Source of the DNA: Thermochromatium tepidum ATCC 43061
GTDB taxonomy: Bacteria > Pseudomonadota > Gammaproteobacteria > Chromatiales > Chromatiaceae
DNA: 64,000 nucleotides
Assembly: GCF_009664085.1 (NCBI RefSeq)
Contig: NZ_CP039268.1
Span: 2,031,501-2,095,500, forward strand
Direction: 5' to 3'
Program-made: the position numbers and the translations under genes
The notes under the pieces: generated by a model
Told to the model about the DNA's origin: nothing
Seen by the model: the letters and a program-made list of their open reading frames with translations, nothing else
Databases searched by the model: none
Shown: in pieces, positions 35,209 through 44,905 of the stretch
How positions within the stretch are numbered: the first letter of the stretch is position 1
Layout: each line of letters starts with the position of its first letter

Positions 35209-35813
35209 TCCTCAGGTCCAAAGCAGAGGGCGTAATCAGCACACGCGCCACACGAGGGCGCCGGGCAGAGGTAGAGGCCGTCACGCTGGCAATAGTGGCG
35301 GTAGATGAGCTTTTTCCACTTCATATCGCTGCGGTTCAAGGCCGCCAGCGATGGAAAGGCGGTCTCCATCAAGAGCGACAGCTCGTTGCGATCGGCCAGT
35401 CCGAGGTCCTGCCATAGATGGTCGCGCCCGGCACAGCCGTGCGCGACCAGGCGTGCGACCCACCCCTCGGCCTGGCTCTTGCCGGCACGGTAGCTGAGGA
35501 GGAGATCAATCAGGTCATCGAGTTCCGGAAGGTCTTGGCATCGCCCCGCTTCTAATGACAGCGGGGGTCCTGGGAAATAGTGGTCCCAGAGGGCCGTGAA
35601 ATCCGGCGGCTCCAGACCGAGTCGCGTCGGCAGGACGCCCGCGCCGCAGGCGCGTCCGGCGATGAGACTGGCCAGGAGCGGACGTAGGGGATCGGTGGCG
35701 TACTCGGCCGCGGCGGGGCGACGCATGAGTTCGGCCACCAGGGAGGCACGACAATCACAGGCTGGATTCAGGGATGATCTCATCTGTGCAACACCCTGTC
35801 TTTGACCTCTCAT
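35196..35813 (-). CDS. nifQ: NifQ, molybdenum donor for FeMo-cofactor
   Basis: A 205-residue NifQ. The C-terminal WKKLIYRHYC then CPAPSCGACADYALCF contains the C-x4-C-x2-C-x5-C motif that binds the Mo-Fe-S cluster delivered to NifEN. The first in-frame ATG is used; a second at 35783 is equally possible and neither has a good ribosome site. A sigma-54 site lies just upstream. Confidence 0.93.
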   Translation of the reverse strand: MRGQRQGVAQMRSSLNPACDCRASLVAELMRRPAAAEYATDPLRPLLASLIAGRACGAGVLPTRLGLEPPDFTALWDHYFPGPPLSLEAGRCQDLPELDDLIDLLLSYRAGKSQAEGWVARLVAHGCAGRDHLWQDLGLADRNELSLLMETAFPSLAALNRSDMKWKKLIYRHYCQRDGLYLCPAPSCGACADYALCFGPEDQNT

Positions 35814-35836
35814 TAGAGGTGATCTGGGGTCGAATC

Positions 35837-35854
35837 ACTCAAAAGGCGTGCCAT
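35837..35854 (-). promoter_or_regulatory. Sigma-54 promoter of nifQ
   Basis: On the minus strand, TGGCACGCCTTTTGAG: GG and GA ten bases apart, closely like the nifB site. It lies about 25 bases before the nifQ ATG. Confidence 0.65.
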
Positions 35855-35942
35855 GCGATGCTGGCAGGATGGGGATGCCCATCGCCCCTGGACCTGTGAC
35901 CTCTGGGGTCAGGGGTTTGAGCGCTATCGAACACCCGTCTTT

Positions 35943-35958
35943 GTCATAAAGGCGACAA
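35943..35958. promoter_or_regulatory. NifA activator site shared by nifQ and nifE
   Basis: TGTCATAAAGGCGACA, perfect TGT-N10-ACA, about 50 bases before the nifE -24 site and about 90 from the nifQ site. It is the only such box in the divergent region. Confidence 0.75.
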
Positions 35959-36007
35959 AGGGTCATCCACCCCTATTTTTTAGTCAATTAGATCAATCGA
36001 TTGGATG

Positions 36008-36024
36008 TTGGCGCGTTCTATGCG
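36008..36024 (+). promoter_or_regulatory. Sigma-54 promoter of nifENX
   Basis: TTGGCGCGTTCTATGCG with GG-N10-GC. Transcription would start near 36035. Confidence 0.75.
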
Positions 36025-36064
36025 TTTCAGAGGATCAGGATGATTGACCAGACGGCATACCACC

Positions 36065-37489
36065 ATGAGACCCGCCCAGATCGCTGCCCTCCTCGATGAG
36101 CCTGCCTGTGAACACAACGCCGGGCCCAAACCCGGTTGCACGCGGCCCAAACCCGGTGCCAGCGCTGGGGGGTGTGCCTTCGATGGTGCCCAGATCGCGC
36201 TGCTCCCGATCGCCGATGTCGCGCATCTCGTGCATGGCCCGATCACCTGCGCCGGGACCTCCTGGAATAATCGCGGCACCCGCACCACCGGGCCGGCGTT
36301 ATTTCGGATCGGGATGACCACGGATCTCACCGAGCAGGACATCATCATGGGACGCAGCGAAAAGCGTCTCCTGTACTCGATCAAGCAGGCGATCGAGACC
36401 TATAGACCAGCGGCGGTCTTCGTCTATACGACCTGTGTGAGCGCACTCATCGGGGACGACATCGAGTCGATCTGTAAGACCGCTCAGAGTCATTTTGGGG
36501 TACCCGTCGTCCCGATCGATGCCGCCGGCTTTTACGGCAGCAAAAACCTCGGCAACCGTCTGGCCGGCGAGGCGATGCTCGAGGATGTGATCGGGACCCG
36601 CGAACCAGACCCCCTGCCTCCGGCCATCCTCGCCCAGCGCCCCGGCATCCGCGTGCATGACATCTCCCTGATCGGCGAATTCAACATCGCCGGTGAGTTC
36701 TTCCATGTCCTGCCGCTGCTCGATGAGCTCGGGCTCAGGGTGATCGGGATGCTCTCGGGCGACGCGCGTTTTCGCGAGGTGCAAACCCTGCATCGCGCCG
36801 AGGTGAGCATGGTGGTCTGTTCCAAGGCCCTCCTCAATGTCGCGCGCAAGATCAAAGAGCGCTGGGGCGTGCCCTTTTTCGAGGGCAGCTTTTATGGTCT
36901 CACCGCCCTGTCCCAGGCCCTGCGCGATCTCGCCCGGCAGATCGGCGATCCTGACCTGACCCAACGCACCGAGGCGCTGATCGCACGTGAGGAGGCCAAG
37001 ACCCGAGCGGCACTCGAACCCTGGCGCCAGCGACTGCTCGGCAAGCGGGCCTTACTCTACACCGGCGGCGTCAAATCCTGGTCGGTGGTCTCGGCCTTGC
37101 AGGACCTAGGGATGACGGTGGTCGCGACTGGGACCAAGAAGTCCACCGCGGAAGACAAGGCCAGGATCCGCGCCCTGATGGGGCCTGACGCCCGGATGAT
37201 CGATGAGGGGAGCCCTAAGGCGCTGCTCTCGGCTTATCACGCGCTTGAGGCCGACATCCTGATCGCCGGTGGGCGCAACCTCTACACCGCACTCAAGGCG
37301 CGCATCCCCTTCCTCGATATCAATCAAGAGCGCGAGTTTGGCTATGCCGGCTATGCCGGGATGCTGGAGCTGGCCCGCCAACTCGCCCTGACCCTCGAGA
37401 GTCCGGTCTGGGATCAGGTACGCCGTCCGGCGCCCTGGGCGGTTGCGCGACCCGAGGCCTCATCCATCCTCGATGTCGGAGCTCGATAA
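36065..37489 (+). CDS. nifE: NifE, FeMo-cofactor scaffold alpha subunit
   Basis: A 474-residue NifD paralogue that with NifN forms the scaffold on which NifB-co gains molybdenum and homocitrate. The N-terminus [18 protein letters not shown] and [25 protein letters not shown] match the family; cluster cysteines are in [10 protein letters not shown] and [15 protein letters not shown] chosen by family alignment; a TTG seven codons upstream has AGGA in front and could be used, as the predicted transcript starts only about 30 bases before. Confidence 0.96.
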   Translation: MRPAQIAALLDEPACEHNAGPKPGCTRPKPGASAGGCAFDGAQIALLPIADVAHLVHGPITCAGTSWNNRGTRTTGPALFRIGMTTDLTEQDIIMGRSEKRLLYSIKQAIETYRPAAVFVYTTCVSALIGDDIESICKTAQSHFGVPVVPIDAAGFYGSKNLGNRLAGEAMLEDVIGTREPDPLPPAILAQRPGIRVHDISLIGEFNIAGEFFHVLPLLDELGLRVIGMLSGDARFREVQTLHRAEVSMVVCSKALLNVARKIKERWGVPFFEGSFYGLTALSQALRDLARQIGDPDLTQRTEALIAREEAKTRAALEPWRQRLLGKRALLYTGGVKSWSVVSALQDLGMTVVATGTKKSTAEDKARIRALMGPDARMIDEGSPKALLSAYHALEADILIAGGRNLYTALKARIPFLDINQEREFGYAGYAGMLELARQLALTLESPVWDQVRRPAPWAVARPEASSILDVGAR

Positions 37490-37491
37490 AG

Positions 37492-38862
37492 ATGGCGCAG
37501 ATCCTACCCCGCTGCCAACCCTTGACCGCCAATCCACTCAAGGTCCCATCATCCCTGGGGGCCAGCTTGGCCTTTTTGGGCCTGAGCGAGGCGATCCCCA
37601 TGCTCCACGGCGCCCAGGGCTGTACGGCCTTCAGCAAGGTGTTCTTGGTCCGCCATTTCCGGGAACCGATCCCACTGCAGACCACAGCCATGGATCAGAT
37701 CGCGACCATCATGGGTGCCGATGACAACCTGATCGAGGGGCTTGCGACCCTGTGCGCCAAGGCCAAACCCAAGGTCATCGGGCTTCCGACCACGGCCTTG
37801 GCCGAGACCCAGGGGGCGGATGTCCACCGCGTCATCAAGGAGTTCCGCACCCGTTTTCCTGAATATGACTCCGTCGCCATCGTGCCGGTGGCAACCCCCG
37901 ACTTCTCTGGAGGACTGGAGAGCGGTTTTGCCGCGGCGGTCGAGGCGATCATCGAACACCTGGTCCCAAGCCAAGGCCGGCCCGGACAGCGCCCACACCA
38001 GGTCAATGTCTTGGTCTCGTCCATGCATACCCCGGGTGACATCGAGTGGATCAAGGAGTGGATCGAGTCCTTTGGCCTCCACCCCCTGGTCTTACCGGAC
38101 CTCGGGGACTCGCTCGATGGTCATCTGATCGAGGCCGAGACGACCCCGCTCACCCTGGGTGGGACGCCGCGGTGCGCCCTCGAAACCCTCGGCGAATCAC
38201 TCGCCACCCTGGTCATCGGTCGTTCGCTGGGGCGCGCCGCCGACCGGCTCAAGGACCGCACTGGCGTCCCTGACCTGCGCTTCGACCACCTCCTCGGTCT
38301 AGAGGCCTGCGATGCCTTCACTCAGGCACTCGCCGAGCTATCTGGACGCCCGGTGCCCGACCGGATCGAGCGCCAGCGTGCCCAGCTCCAGGATGCCATG
38401 GTCGATACCCATTTCATGACCGGTTTTGCCCGGGTAGGGCTGGCACTCGAACCGGACCAGCTCTTGGCCTTCTGCGAGTTTCTGATCAGCGTTGGGTCCG
38501 AGATCGTCGCCGCCGTGGCGCCGACAAGGGCCGAATCCTTACTCGAGGCCCCTTGTCAGAGGGTCCAGATCGGCGACCTCGCCGACCTCGAGCGGATCGC
38601 CCGCCTTGAGCAGGCCCAGATCCTGATCGGGAGTTCGCACCTGGCACCAAGCGCCGAGCGTCTGGGTGTGCCGCTCCTGCGGGCCGGCTTCCCGCAATAC
38701 GATCTGGTCGGAGGCTATGCGCGTCCCTGGATCGGCTATCGGGGCGCGCGGCAGGCGCTATTTGATTTCGCCAACCTCATCCTGAATGCACACCATGAAA
38801 TCACCCCCTACCGCTCGATCTACCGCCAGGACGATGCGCAAGCTGAGCTTGGTGTGGCCTGA
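37492..38862 (+). CDS. nifN: NifN, FeMo-cofactor scaffold beta subunit
   Basis: A 456-residue NifK paralogue: NPLKVPSSLGASLAFLG, MLHGAQGCTAFSKVFLVRHF and the ETQGADVHRVIKEF region. It pairs with NifE, starts 2 bp after it, and overlaps nifX at its 3' end. Confidence 0.95.
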   Translation: MAQILPRCQPLTANPLKVPSSLGASLAFLGLSEAIPMLHGAQGCTAFSKVFLVRHFREPIPLQTTAMDQIATIMGADDNLIEGLATLCAKAKPKVIGLPTTALAETQGADVHRVIKEFRTRFPEYDSVAIVPVATPDFSGGLESGFAAAVEAIIEHLVPSQGRPGQRPHQVNVLVSSMHTPGDIEWIKEWIESFGLHPLVLPDLGDSLDGHLIEAETTPLTLGGTPRCALETLGESLATLVIGRSLGRAADRLKDRTGVPDLRFDHLLGLEACDAFTQALAELSGRPVPDRIERQRAQLQDAMVDTHFMTGFARVGLALEPDQLLAFCEFLISVGSEIVAAVAPTRAESLLEAPCQRVQIGDLADLERIARLEQAQILIGSSHLAPSAERLGVPLLRAGFPQYDLVGGYARPWIGYRGARQALFDFANLILNAHHEITPYRSIYRQDDAQAELGVA

Positions 38863-39304
38863 GACCCAGGTTCGACCCGCGATGCTGAGGATCGCCTTCG
38901 CCAGCGCCGACCGAATCAGGGTCGATGAGCACTTCGGCATGACCAGAGGGCTCGTCATCTATGACCTGGACGACAAACGGGCCCAATGCGTCGCCGTGGT
39001 CGAGTTCCCCATCAAGGACTCGGGCCATCACGACGAAGGTCGGCTTGCCGCGCGCATCGCCGCGCTCGATGGGTGTACCGCCGTGTATTGTGCGGCGATC
39101 GGCGGGTCAGCCATACGGCAATTGCTCGCCCGTGGCATCCAGCCCATCCGTCTCAAGGCGCCTGAGCCGATCGAGACGATCCTCGCCGAGCTGCGCACCT
39201 CCATCCGCTTGGGAGGCGTACCCTGGATCGAGACCGCGCTCGGCAAACACACGTCAGATCCGGATCGCTTCGCACGCATGATCGCGGAGGGTTGGGAAGG
39301 ATGA
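38834..39304 (+). CDS. nifX: NifX, FeMo-cofactor precursor carrier
   Basis: A 156-residue NifX: IAFASADRIRVDEHFGMTRGL is the cofactor-binding signature. It carries NifB-co or the VK-cluster between NifB, NifEN and apo-nitrogenase. The start overlaps nifN by 29 bases; a start 16 codons earlier would overlap more. The stop overlaps the next ATG (ATGA). Confidence 0.92.
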   Translation: MRKLSLVWPETQVRPAMLRIAFASADRIRVDEHFGMTRGLVIYDLDDKRAQCVAVVEFPIKDSGHHDEGRLAARIAALDGCTAVYCAAIGGSAIRQLLARGIQPIRLKAPEPIETILAELRTSIRLGGVPWIETALGKHTSDPDRFARMIAEGWEG

Positions 39305-39645
39305 AGACCCTGACCCCTGTCGGCCAGATCCCCATGCGCGAGACTCGGCCAGCCTGGACCGGCTGTGCCGGCTGCCTCAGCCAGGGTCGCTGCGGGAGTG
39401 CGCAGGCCTTTAGTCCCCCTGAGGAAGCAGGTCCTGCCGTCACCCCGCCGCCCAGACTGATCCGGGGCGCCGCCCTGGCCTATCTCGTCCCGGCCACCGC
39501 CATGCTGATCGGCGCCGTGCTCGGCGCCGGGGCAGGCGATGCAGCAGCGGCAACGGGCGCGGTTTGCGGCTTGATGTCAGGCCTTTTGCTCCTGCGCCGC
39601 CTTGCCACCACCCTATCCATCCAAGCTCGGAGAGAGGATCGATGA
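39301..39645 (+). CDS. RseC/MucC-like two-helix membrane protein in the nif operon
   Basis: A 114-residue protein with an N-terminal cysteine-rich motif (WTGCAGCLSQGRCGSA) and two membrane helices (AALAYLVPATAMLIGAVLG, AVCGLMSGLLLLRRLA). This is the layout of RseC, which together with the Rsx(Rnf) complex reduces SoxR in E. coli; the N-terminal beta domain of RseC is missing or much shortened. It sits between nifX and the DUF269 gene with ATGA overlaps on both sides. The rnf operon is nearby, so it may help Rnf assembly or electron delivery. Assignment is by pattern. Confidence 0.65.
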   Translation: MKTLTPVGQIPMRETRPAWTGCAGCLSQGRCGSAQAFSPPEEAGPAVTPPPRLIRGAALAYLVPATAMLIGAVLGAGAGDAAAATGAVCGLMSGLLLLRRLATTLSIQARREDR

Positions 39646-40091
39646 TCGAGGACCCAATCTATCAGACCGCCTTTATCAAAGAGATGATCCGCCAATTGCG
39701 TGCCCTCGATCAGCATGGCTTGTGGGATGGTCTGCCCAACGAGGCGCTGTTCGAGCCGCTGCTCCTGACCCAGGAACGCAAGGCCGAGATCCCCCTGATC
39801 GGCAACCCAGATACCAAGACCATCGCCCGTTTGCAGGCCTTTTACAACGCCATCGCCGTGCTGATCGAGCAGGAGTGCGGACGGATGGCCACGGCGCTCA
39901 TCACGCTGAACGACGAGGGGTTCGGGCGCGCCCTGATCATCGTCGGCAAGCTGGTGGCCGTCGACAAGACCCTGCGCGATGCGCATCGCTTCGGTTTTGC
40001 CTCGCTCTCGAAGATGAAGACCGAGGCCGACGCGCTGCTCGCCGTGGCCTTGGAGCGCATCGGCACCTATCCAGAGGTGGCAGGGCTATGA
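39642..40091 (+). CDS. NifX-associated protein (DUF269)
   Basis: A 149-residue member of the small family found after nifX: MIEDPIYQTAFIKEMIRQLR, ALIIVGKLVAVDKTLRDAHRFGF. It is conserved in nitrogen fixers; its role is unknown, perhaps cofactor assembly. It overlaps its neighbours on both sides by four bases. Confidence 0.92.
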   Translation: MIEDPIYQTAFIKEMIRQLRALDQHGLWDGLPNEALFEPLLLTQERKAEIPLIGNPDTKTIARLQAFYNAIAVLIEQECGRMATALITLNDEGFGRALIIVGKLVAVDKTLRDAHRFGFASLSKMKTEADALLAVALERIGTYPEVAGL

Positions 40092-40387
40092 CCCCAAATA
40101 CCCTGAGCGCCTATACCCGCGGTGGCACCCCCTGGATCCCGACCTATGTCGAATCCATCGATCCCAGACGCTGTATCGGGTGTGGGCGGTGCTTCAAGGT
40201 CTGTTCGCGCGCCGTGCTCGCGCTGGTCGAACGGGAGGCCAGCGAGTCGTTGGAGGAGGACGATGACTGGGATGATGACGCAGAGACCACTGCCCTGATG
40301 ACCGTGCGCGATCCCATGGATTGCATCGGCTGCGGCGCCTGTGGGCGCACCTGTCCCAAGGGGTGTTTCACCTTCAGCACGCCCTAA
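40088..40387 (+). CDS. fdxB: Nif-specific ferredoxin III (FdxB)
   Basis: A 99-residue 2[4Fe-4S] ferredoxin with CIGCGRCFKVCSRAVL and CIGCGACGRTCPKGCF separated by an acidic loop (EEDDDWDDDAE). Proteins of this type follow the DUF269 gene in most nif clusters and may donate electrons in cofactor synthesis. The ATG overlaps the previous stop. It is convergent with nifA, 15 bp away. Confidence 0.92.
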   Translation: MTPNTLSAYTRGGTPWIPTYVESIDPRRCIGCGRCFKVCSRAVLALVEREASESLEEDDDWDDDAETTALMTVRDPMDCIGCGACGRTCPKGCFTFSTP

Positions 40388-40402
40388 GGACCGGCGCCGG
40401 CC

Positions 40403-41914
40403 TCAAAACTGTTTGACCTCGATGCCGAGCGTCTGGATGCGATAGGCGATCTGGCGCGGGGTCATCCCCAAAAGGCGCGCCGCCTTGGCCTGGACCCAGC
40501 CGGCCTTTTCGAGCGCAGCGATGATGCGTTCGCGCTCAGACGGCTCTCCCACGTCTGAGTCTGTCTTAAGGTCATTGGTCGGCGTCGCCCGGACCGGCTG
40601 GGCCGCGGGTGCGCGCCCGAGCTGGATCAGTTCGGCACCAATCGAACCGTTCTCCGACATCACCGCCGCCCGTTCGAGACAGTTTTCCAGCTCGCGCACA
40701 TTTCCCGGCCAAGAATATTGCATCAGACGGCGGATGGCCCCCTCGTGCAGCACCAGTGGCCGCCCCTGTTGTTTGGCGATCTGCTCGATCAGATGACGCG
40801 CCAGATCCGGGATGTCCTCGCTCCGTTCGCGCAGGGGTGGGAGCACGATGGGCATGACATTGAGCCGATAATAGAGATCCTCCCGGAACTGTCCCGAGGC
40901 CACGGCGGACTCAAGGTCGCGATGGGTGGCCGCGATGACCCGTACATCCACCTTGAGGGTGCGGGTACTGCCGACCCGCTCGAACTCCCCTTCCTGGAGC
41001 ACGCGCAATAGCTTGACCTGGAAACTCGGCGAGATCTCACCGATCTCATCGAGGAACAGGGTCCCGCTATCGGCGGCCTCAAACCGTCCCTTGCGCGTGC
41101 CGATCGCACCGGTAAAGGCCCCCTTTTCGTGGCCAAAGAGCTCGGACTCGAGCAGGTTTTCGGGTAGGGCGGCGCAGTTGAGCCGGACATAGGGGCCGCG
41201 GGCACGCGGCGAGTTGTAATGGATGGCGCTGGCGATCAGTTCCTTGCCGGTACCGGTCTCGCCGCGGATGAGCACCGTGGTGTTCCACTTGGCCACCAGG
41301 CGCACCTGTTCGAAGACCCGCCGCATCCCGATCGAGCGCCCGACGATATTCTCGAAGCCATAACGACTGCGCAGGGTGCGGCGCAAGGCGTCGCGCTCGT
41401 CGGCGATCCATTGGCGTTCCTGATCGACCTCGAGCGCAAGCCGCACGTTCTGACCGATCAGGTTGGCGATCATCTCGACGAACCTGGTCTGGGCCTCGAG
41501 CCCGCTCACCGCCTCGGGTTGAACGGCAAGTACCCCGAGTGTCCGGCCATTGGCCGTGATGGGTGTCGCGATCAGGGGGCGCTCTGGGTCATAGATCCCC
41601 AGACGATTCAAGAAACGTGGGTCATGCCCCAGGCGCGGTACGGCCAGGGTCGTGCCGCGTTCAAACACCGACCCCAGGACCCCCTCGCCGCTTTGATAGC
41701 GGACAGGGGCAAAGCGCGTGGCATCAGGGGCCCCCTGAAGCATGGTGATCGCCAGCTCGTCGCCATCGCCCGCAATGACGCTGATCAGCCCGTGACCAAG
41801 CCCGGCCTCGGCCAGGACATCCAGGACCTCGCGCAGGGTCTGGCGATAGTCGAGCGAGCGCGACAATACCTCGCTGACCCGGTACAGGGTCTCGATGCTA
41901 GCCCCCTCGCTCAT
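40403..41914 (-). CDS. nifA: NifA, sigma-54-dependent activator of nif genes
   Basis: A 503-residue enhancer-binding protein. GAF domain about residues 1-170; AAA+ domain about 190-425 with Walker A GETGTGKE, the sigma-54 loop [10 protein letters not shown] and Walker B LFLDEIGE; Fis-type helix-turn-helix at the end ([20 protein letters not shown]). The interdomain cysteine motif of oxygen-sensitive rhizobial NifA is absent, consistent with control by NifL. ATGA overlap with nifL gives coupled translation. Its target boxes lie before nifB, nifH, nifQ/E, rnfA and nifV. Confidence 0.96.
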   Translation of the reverse strand: MSEGASIETLYRVSEVLSRSLDYRQTLREVLDVLAEAGLGHGLISVIAGDGDELAITMLQGAPDATRFAPVRYQSGEGVLGSVFERGTTLAVPRLGHDPRFLNRLGIYDPERPLIATPITANGRTLGVLAVQPEAVSGLEAQTRFVEMIANLIGQNVRLALEVDQERQWIADERDALRRTLRSRYGFENIVGRSIGMRRVFEQVRLVAKWNTTVLIRGETGTGKELIASAIHYNSPRARGPYVRLNCAALPENLLESELFGHEKGAFTGAIGTRKGRFEAADSGTLFLDEIGEISPSFQVKLLRVLQEGEFERVGSTRTLKVDVRVIAATHRDLESAVASGQFREDLYYRLNVMPIVLPPLRERSEDIPDLARHLIEQIAKQQGRPLVLHEGAIRRLMQYSWPGNVRELENCLERAAVMSENGSIGAELIQLGRAPAAQPVRATPTNDLKTDSDVGEPSERERIIAALEKAGWVQAKAARLLGMTPRQIAYRIQTLGIEVKQF

Positions 41915-43437
41915 TCCGTCTCACCCTCGGCCTGTTCCGGGAGGATGACGCGCACCCGGCAGCCGCCCGTGGCCCCGGGGTCGATCGCGAGGGTTCCACC
42001 ATGGTCGGTGACGATCTGCTGGGCGATTGCAAGACCAGTCCCGGCATGGCGCGGCTTGGTGGTGAAAAAAGGCTCGAAGACCTTGAGCCTGAGATCGGGT
42101 GCGATCCCAGGGCCGGTATCGCCGATACAGACCTCGATGCTGTTGGGCGGACCGACGAGCTGCAGGGTGGTGAGGGTCAATTCCCGCGTCTGCCAGCCCT
42201 TGGTGTTCATCGACTCGATGGCATTGTCGATCAGGGCCTTGAAGAGGGCGCGCAGTCGATTGGGATATCCCCGCACCCTCGCCAGGACCGCCTGCGGCTG
42301 CCAATTGACGGTCACCCCCGCCGCCAGGAGGCGTCCCGTCGATAGATCGAGTACCTCGCGCAACAAGGCATTCACATTGACTGGTGTCAGGGCCTCGGGC
42401 AGGGGATCGGGGATGGCCTGTCGGAGGGTCTCGAGCGCCTGTCGCCCTGCCGCCAGGACGGAGGTCAAGGCCGCTGTCATGGGGTCGTGCTGATCGCGCC
42501 TAGTCTGCATCGTCACCACCGAGGCGAGCATATTGAGTGGTCCTTCCATCTGATAGAGCGCCGCCAAAAACCCCTCGCGCAGTGCCTCGATGCGATTCTC
42601 CTCGGCCATTAACGCCTGAAGGGCCGCCAGACGCGCCTGTTCGTGCTGGGCCTTTTGCCGGGTGATCTCTTTGATGATGAGCAAGAGATAGAGGTTGCCC
42701 TTGGGCCCAAAAAAGGCATCGGCCTCCTCATCGAGACGCTTGACCCAGGTACCGGTGCACGAGAGCCAACGCGGTGCCCTCCCGCCCAGCGGATCGATGC
42801 GGATCTCGAGGTCGGAGAACGCCAGGGCCCCATCTCGAGCTGGACCGAGTCGATACCCGAGGTCGATGCGCACCGCATCGAGGATCAGTCGCGCCGGTTC
42901 AGTCATCCCCAGCTCGGCCGTCAGCCTTTGGTACTCAAGGTTATCGAGCACCACACAATCCTCGCCGTCGAGCAAGGCGATCGCCAGGGGGGCCGAATCG
43001 ATCACCGACTCGATCAGCGCCTTTTGGTTGTTGACCCGACACTCGAGCCGATGGAGTTCGGTGACGTCGCGATGGATCCCGAGATAGTTCTGGATCTGGC
43101 CCAGGGTATTCGACACCGGGATGATCAGGAGCTCGGCCAGATATTCAGACCCATCCTTGCGTCGATTGACGAGCCGCCCCTTCCAGCTCTGGCCGGAGCC
43201 GATCCGTTGCCACAGCTCGGCATAGAGCGCACGCGGCGTGGTCTTGGCCGAGAGTATGGACGGGTTACGCCCGAGCGCCTCGACGGCGCTATAGCCGGTC
43301 ACCCGTTCAAAGGCGGGATTCACATACAGGATGTTTGCCTGGCGATCCGTGATCGAGACCGCGATGTCAGCCTGGGCCACGGCCTCGCGAAAGGCAGACT
43401 CGTAGATAAGGGGCAGTGTCTGGTCGGCAGTCTTCAT
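41911..43437 (-). CDS. nifL: NifL, redox- and nitrogen-sensing anti-activator of NifA
   Basis: About 508 residues. An N-terminal PAS domain ([23 protein letters not shown], then [13 protein letters not shown]) would bind FAD, a second PAS-like region follows ([19 protein letters not shown]), then a histidine-kinase-like ATPase domain ([30 protein letters not shown]). NifL binds and inhibits NifA when oxidised or nitrogen-replete. The start is uncertain: ATG at 43437, ATG at 43488 or TTG at 43515; a TTGCAT-N16-TATGGA promoter-like pair near 43480-43510 favours the first. Confidence 0.92.
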   Translation of the reverse strand: MKTADQTLPLIYESAFREAVAQADIAVSITDRQANILYVNPAFERVTGYSAVEALGRNPSILSAKTTPRALYAELWQRIGSGQSWKGRLVNRRKDGSEYLAELLIIPVSNTLGQIQNYLGIHRDVTELHRLECRVNNQKALIESVIDSAPLAIALLDGEDCVVLDNLEYQRLTAELGMTEPARLILDAVRIDLGYRLGPARDGALAFSDLEIRIDPLGGRAPRWLSCTGTWVKRLDEEADAFFGPKGNLYLLLIIKEITRQKAQHEQARLAALQALMAEENRIEALREGFLAALYQMEGPLNMLASVVTMQTRRDQHDPMTAALTSVLAAGRQALETLRQAIPDPLPEALTPVNVNALLREVLDLSTGRLLAAGVTVNWQPQAVLARVRGYPNRLRALFKALIDNAIESMNTKGWQTRELTLTTLQLVGPPNSIEVCIGDTGPGIAPDLRLKVFEPFFTTKPRHAGTGLAIAQQIVTDHGGTLAIDPGATGGCRVRVILPEQAEGETE

Positions 43438-43568
43438 TGACTTGATGATCTGAATCGCGAACTTTTCAATCTCGTCGAGGATCGGCATCCATAGGACGAC
43501 GCCTAATGTATGCAAATTTCATACGTCATTAACCATTCCCGAGCCCCCATCTACTCCAACCCCAGCCC

Positions 43569-43617
43569 TGTTTGAAAGCCGACAAAGGTCGAGATAATCC
43601 CTGTTCGAAAACCAACA
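43569..43617. promoter_or_regulatory. Two tandem NifA activator sites upstream of rnf
   Basis: TGTTTGAAAGCCGACA (43569-43584) and TGTTCGAAAACCAACA (43602-43617), both perfect TGT-N10-ACA, 33 bases apart (about three helical turns). They lie 100-145 bases before the rnfA -24/-12 site. The 338-base gap 43438-43775 otherwise holds only promoter-like sequence. Confidence 0.8.
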
Positions 43618-43712
43618 AACGGTCGGCGCTCTCGTCCAGGCCCAGAGGCTCGGCGTCGTGCGGAAATCGACCAGGGGTCGGAATCCAGTCATCCTGTCGG
43701 GGTCTTTCTGGA

Positions 43713-43729
43713 TCTGGCACGAAATACGC
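43713..43729 (+). promoter_or_regulatory. Sigma-54 promoter of the rnf operon
   Basis: TCTGGCACGAAATACGC with GG-N10-GC, about 45 bases before the rnfA ATG. Confidence 0.8.
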
Positions 43730-43775
43730 TTGGACTCAGGACGTCAAGGGTCTCTCTTAAGGACACAGAGCTGCC

Positions 43776-44357
43776 ATGAGCGAATACTGGGCCGTACTCG
43801 TGACCACTATACTGGTCAACAACGTGGTCTTGACCAAATTCTTGGGTCTTTGTCCCTTCATGGGCGTCTCCCGGGGGGTCGAGAGCGCGCTCGGGATGGG
43901 GCTAGCCACCACCTTCGTCATAACGCTCGCCGCCGCCCTGACCTGGATGCTCGATCATTGGCTGCTACAGCCCCTGGATCTGGGGTTCGTACGTCTCCTC
44001 ACCTTCATCCTGGTCATTGCCGCCGCCGTGCAGTTCGTCGAGCTGTTGATCAAAAAGACCAGCCCTGAGCTGTATCGGGCGCTCGGTATCTATCTACCCT
44101 TGATCACGACCAATTGTGCGGTGATCGGGGTGACCCTGATCAACGCCCAGGAAGGGAGTCCATTCGTCTACGCCCTGCTGTACGGCTTTGGGTCGGCCCT
44201 GGGGTTCACCTTGGTATTGGTGATCTTCGCCGGGATGCGCGAGCGTCTCGCACTTGCCCGGGTGCCAGCCGCCTTCAAGGGCAGTCCGATCGCCTTCGTG
44301 CTCGCCAGCCAATTGGCGCTCGCCTTTATGGGCTTTACCGGGTTGTCATGGCGATGA
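43776..44357 (+). CDS. rnfA: Rnf complex subunit A
   Basis: A 193-residue membrane protein with six hydrophobic segments and the signature [31 protein letters not shown] is the second half-site. RnfA and RnfE are inverted paralogues holding a [2Fe-2S] cluster between them. The complex couples NADH oxidation and ion flow to ferredoxin reduction for nitrogenase. The stop overlaps the rnfB start. Confidence 0.96.
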   Translation: MSEYWAVLVTTILVNNVVLTKFLGLCPFMGVSRGVESALGMGLATTFVITLAAALTWMLDHWLLQPLDLGFVRLLTFILVIAAAVQFVELLIKKTSPELYRALGIYLPLITTNCAVIGVTLINAQEGSPFVYALLYGFGSALGFTLVLVIFAGMRERLALARVPAAFKGSPIAFVLASQLALAFMGFTGLSWR

Positions 44358-44905
44358 TCACGCTCGACCTCATGACCGCCATCCTCTCCCTGACGGGGCT
44401 CGGACTGATCCTGGGATTGGGACTGGGTCTGGCCGCTCGGGTCTTTGCCGTCGCAGAAGAGGGCCAGGTGAGCGCACTGCTTGCGTTGCTGCCCGGAACC
44501 AATTGCGGTCAGTGTGGGTTTGCCGGCTGTCTCGGGGCGGCCGAGGCGCTCGCCTCCGGTCGCGCCGGACCCAGATTGTGTCCAGCGGGCGGGGCCACAC
44601 TGGTGCCGCTTCTGGCCAAACACCTGGGGCTCGAACTCGAGGACGCCGGGCATGATGAGGGCCCGCGGATCGCCGTCATCAAGGAATCGCTGTGCACGGG
44701 CTGCTGTCGCTGTCTGAAGGTCTGTACCACCGACGGCATCGTCGGCGCGGCGAAACAGATCCACGTCGTGCTGCGCGAGGCCTGTATGGGCTGTGGCGCC
44801 TGCGCCGAGCGCTGTCCAACCGGAGCAATCCAGCTCGAACCCATGCCAGTCAGCCTGCAACACTGGATATGGCCTAAACCTAAACCGGAACTGGCACTCA
44901 GATGA
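44348..44905 (+). CDS. rnfB: Rnf complex subunit B, iron-sulfur ferredoxin
   Basis: A 185-residue membrane-anchored polyferredoxin: hydrophobic N-terminus, a [4Fe-4S] domain with [12 protein letters not shown], and a two-cluster ferredoxin with [11 protein letters not shown] and [16 protein letters not shown]. It is the likely exit site to FdxN. A second ATG two codons later (44354) would give a plain ATGA overlap. Confidence 0.95.
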   Translation: MAMITLDLMTAILSLTGLGLILGLGLGLAARVFAVAEEGQVSALLALLPGTNCGQCGFAGCLGAAEALASGRAGPRLCPAGGATLVPLLAKHLGLELEDAGHDEGPRIAVIKESLCTGCCRCLKVCTTDGIVGAAKQIHVVLREACMGCGACAERCPTGAIQLEPMPVSLQHWIWPKPKPELALR

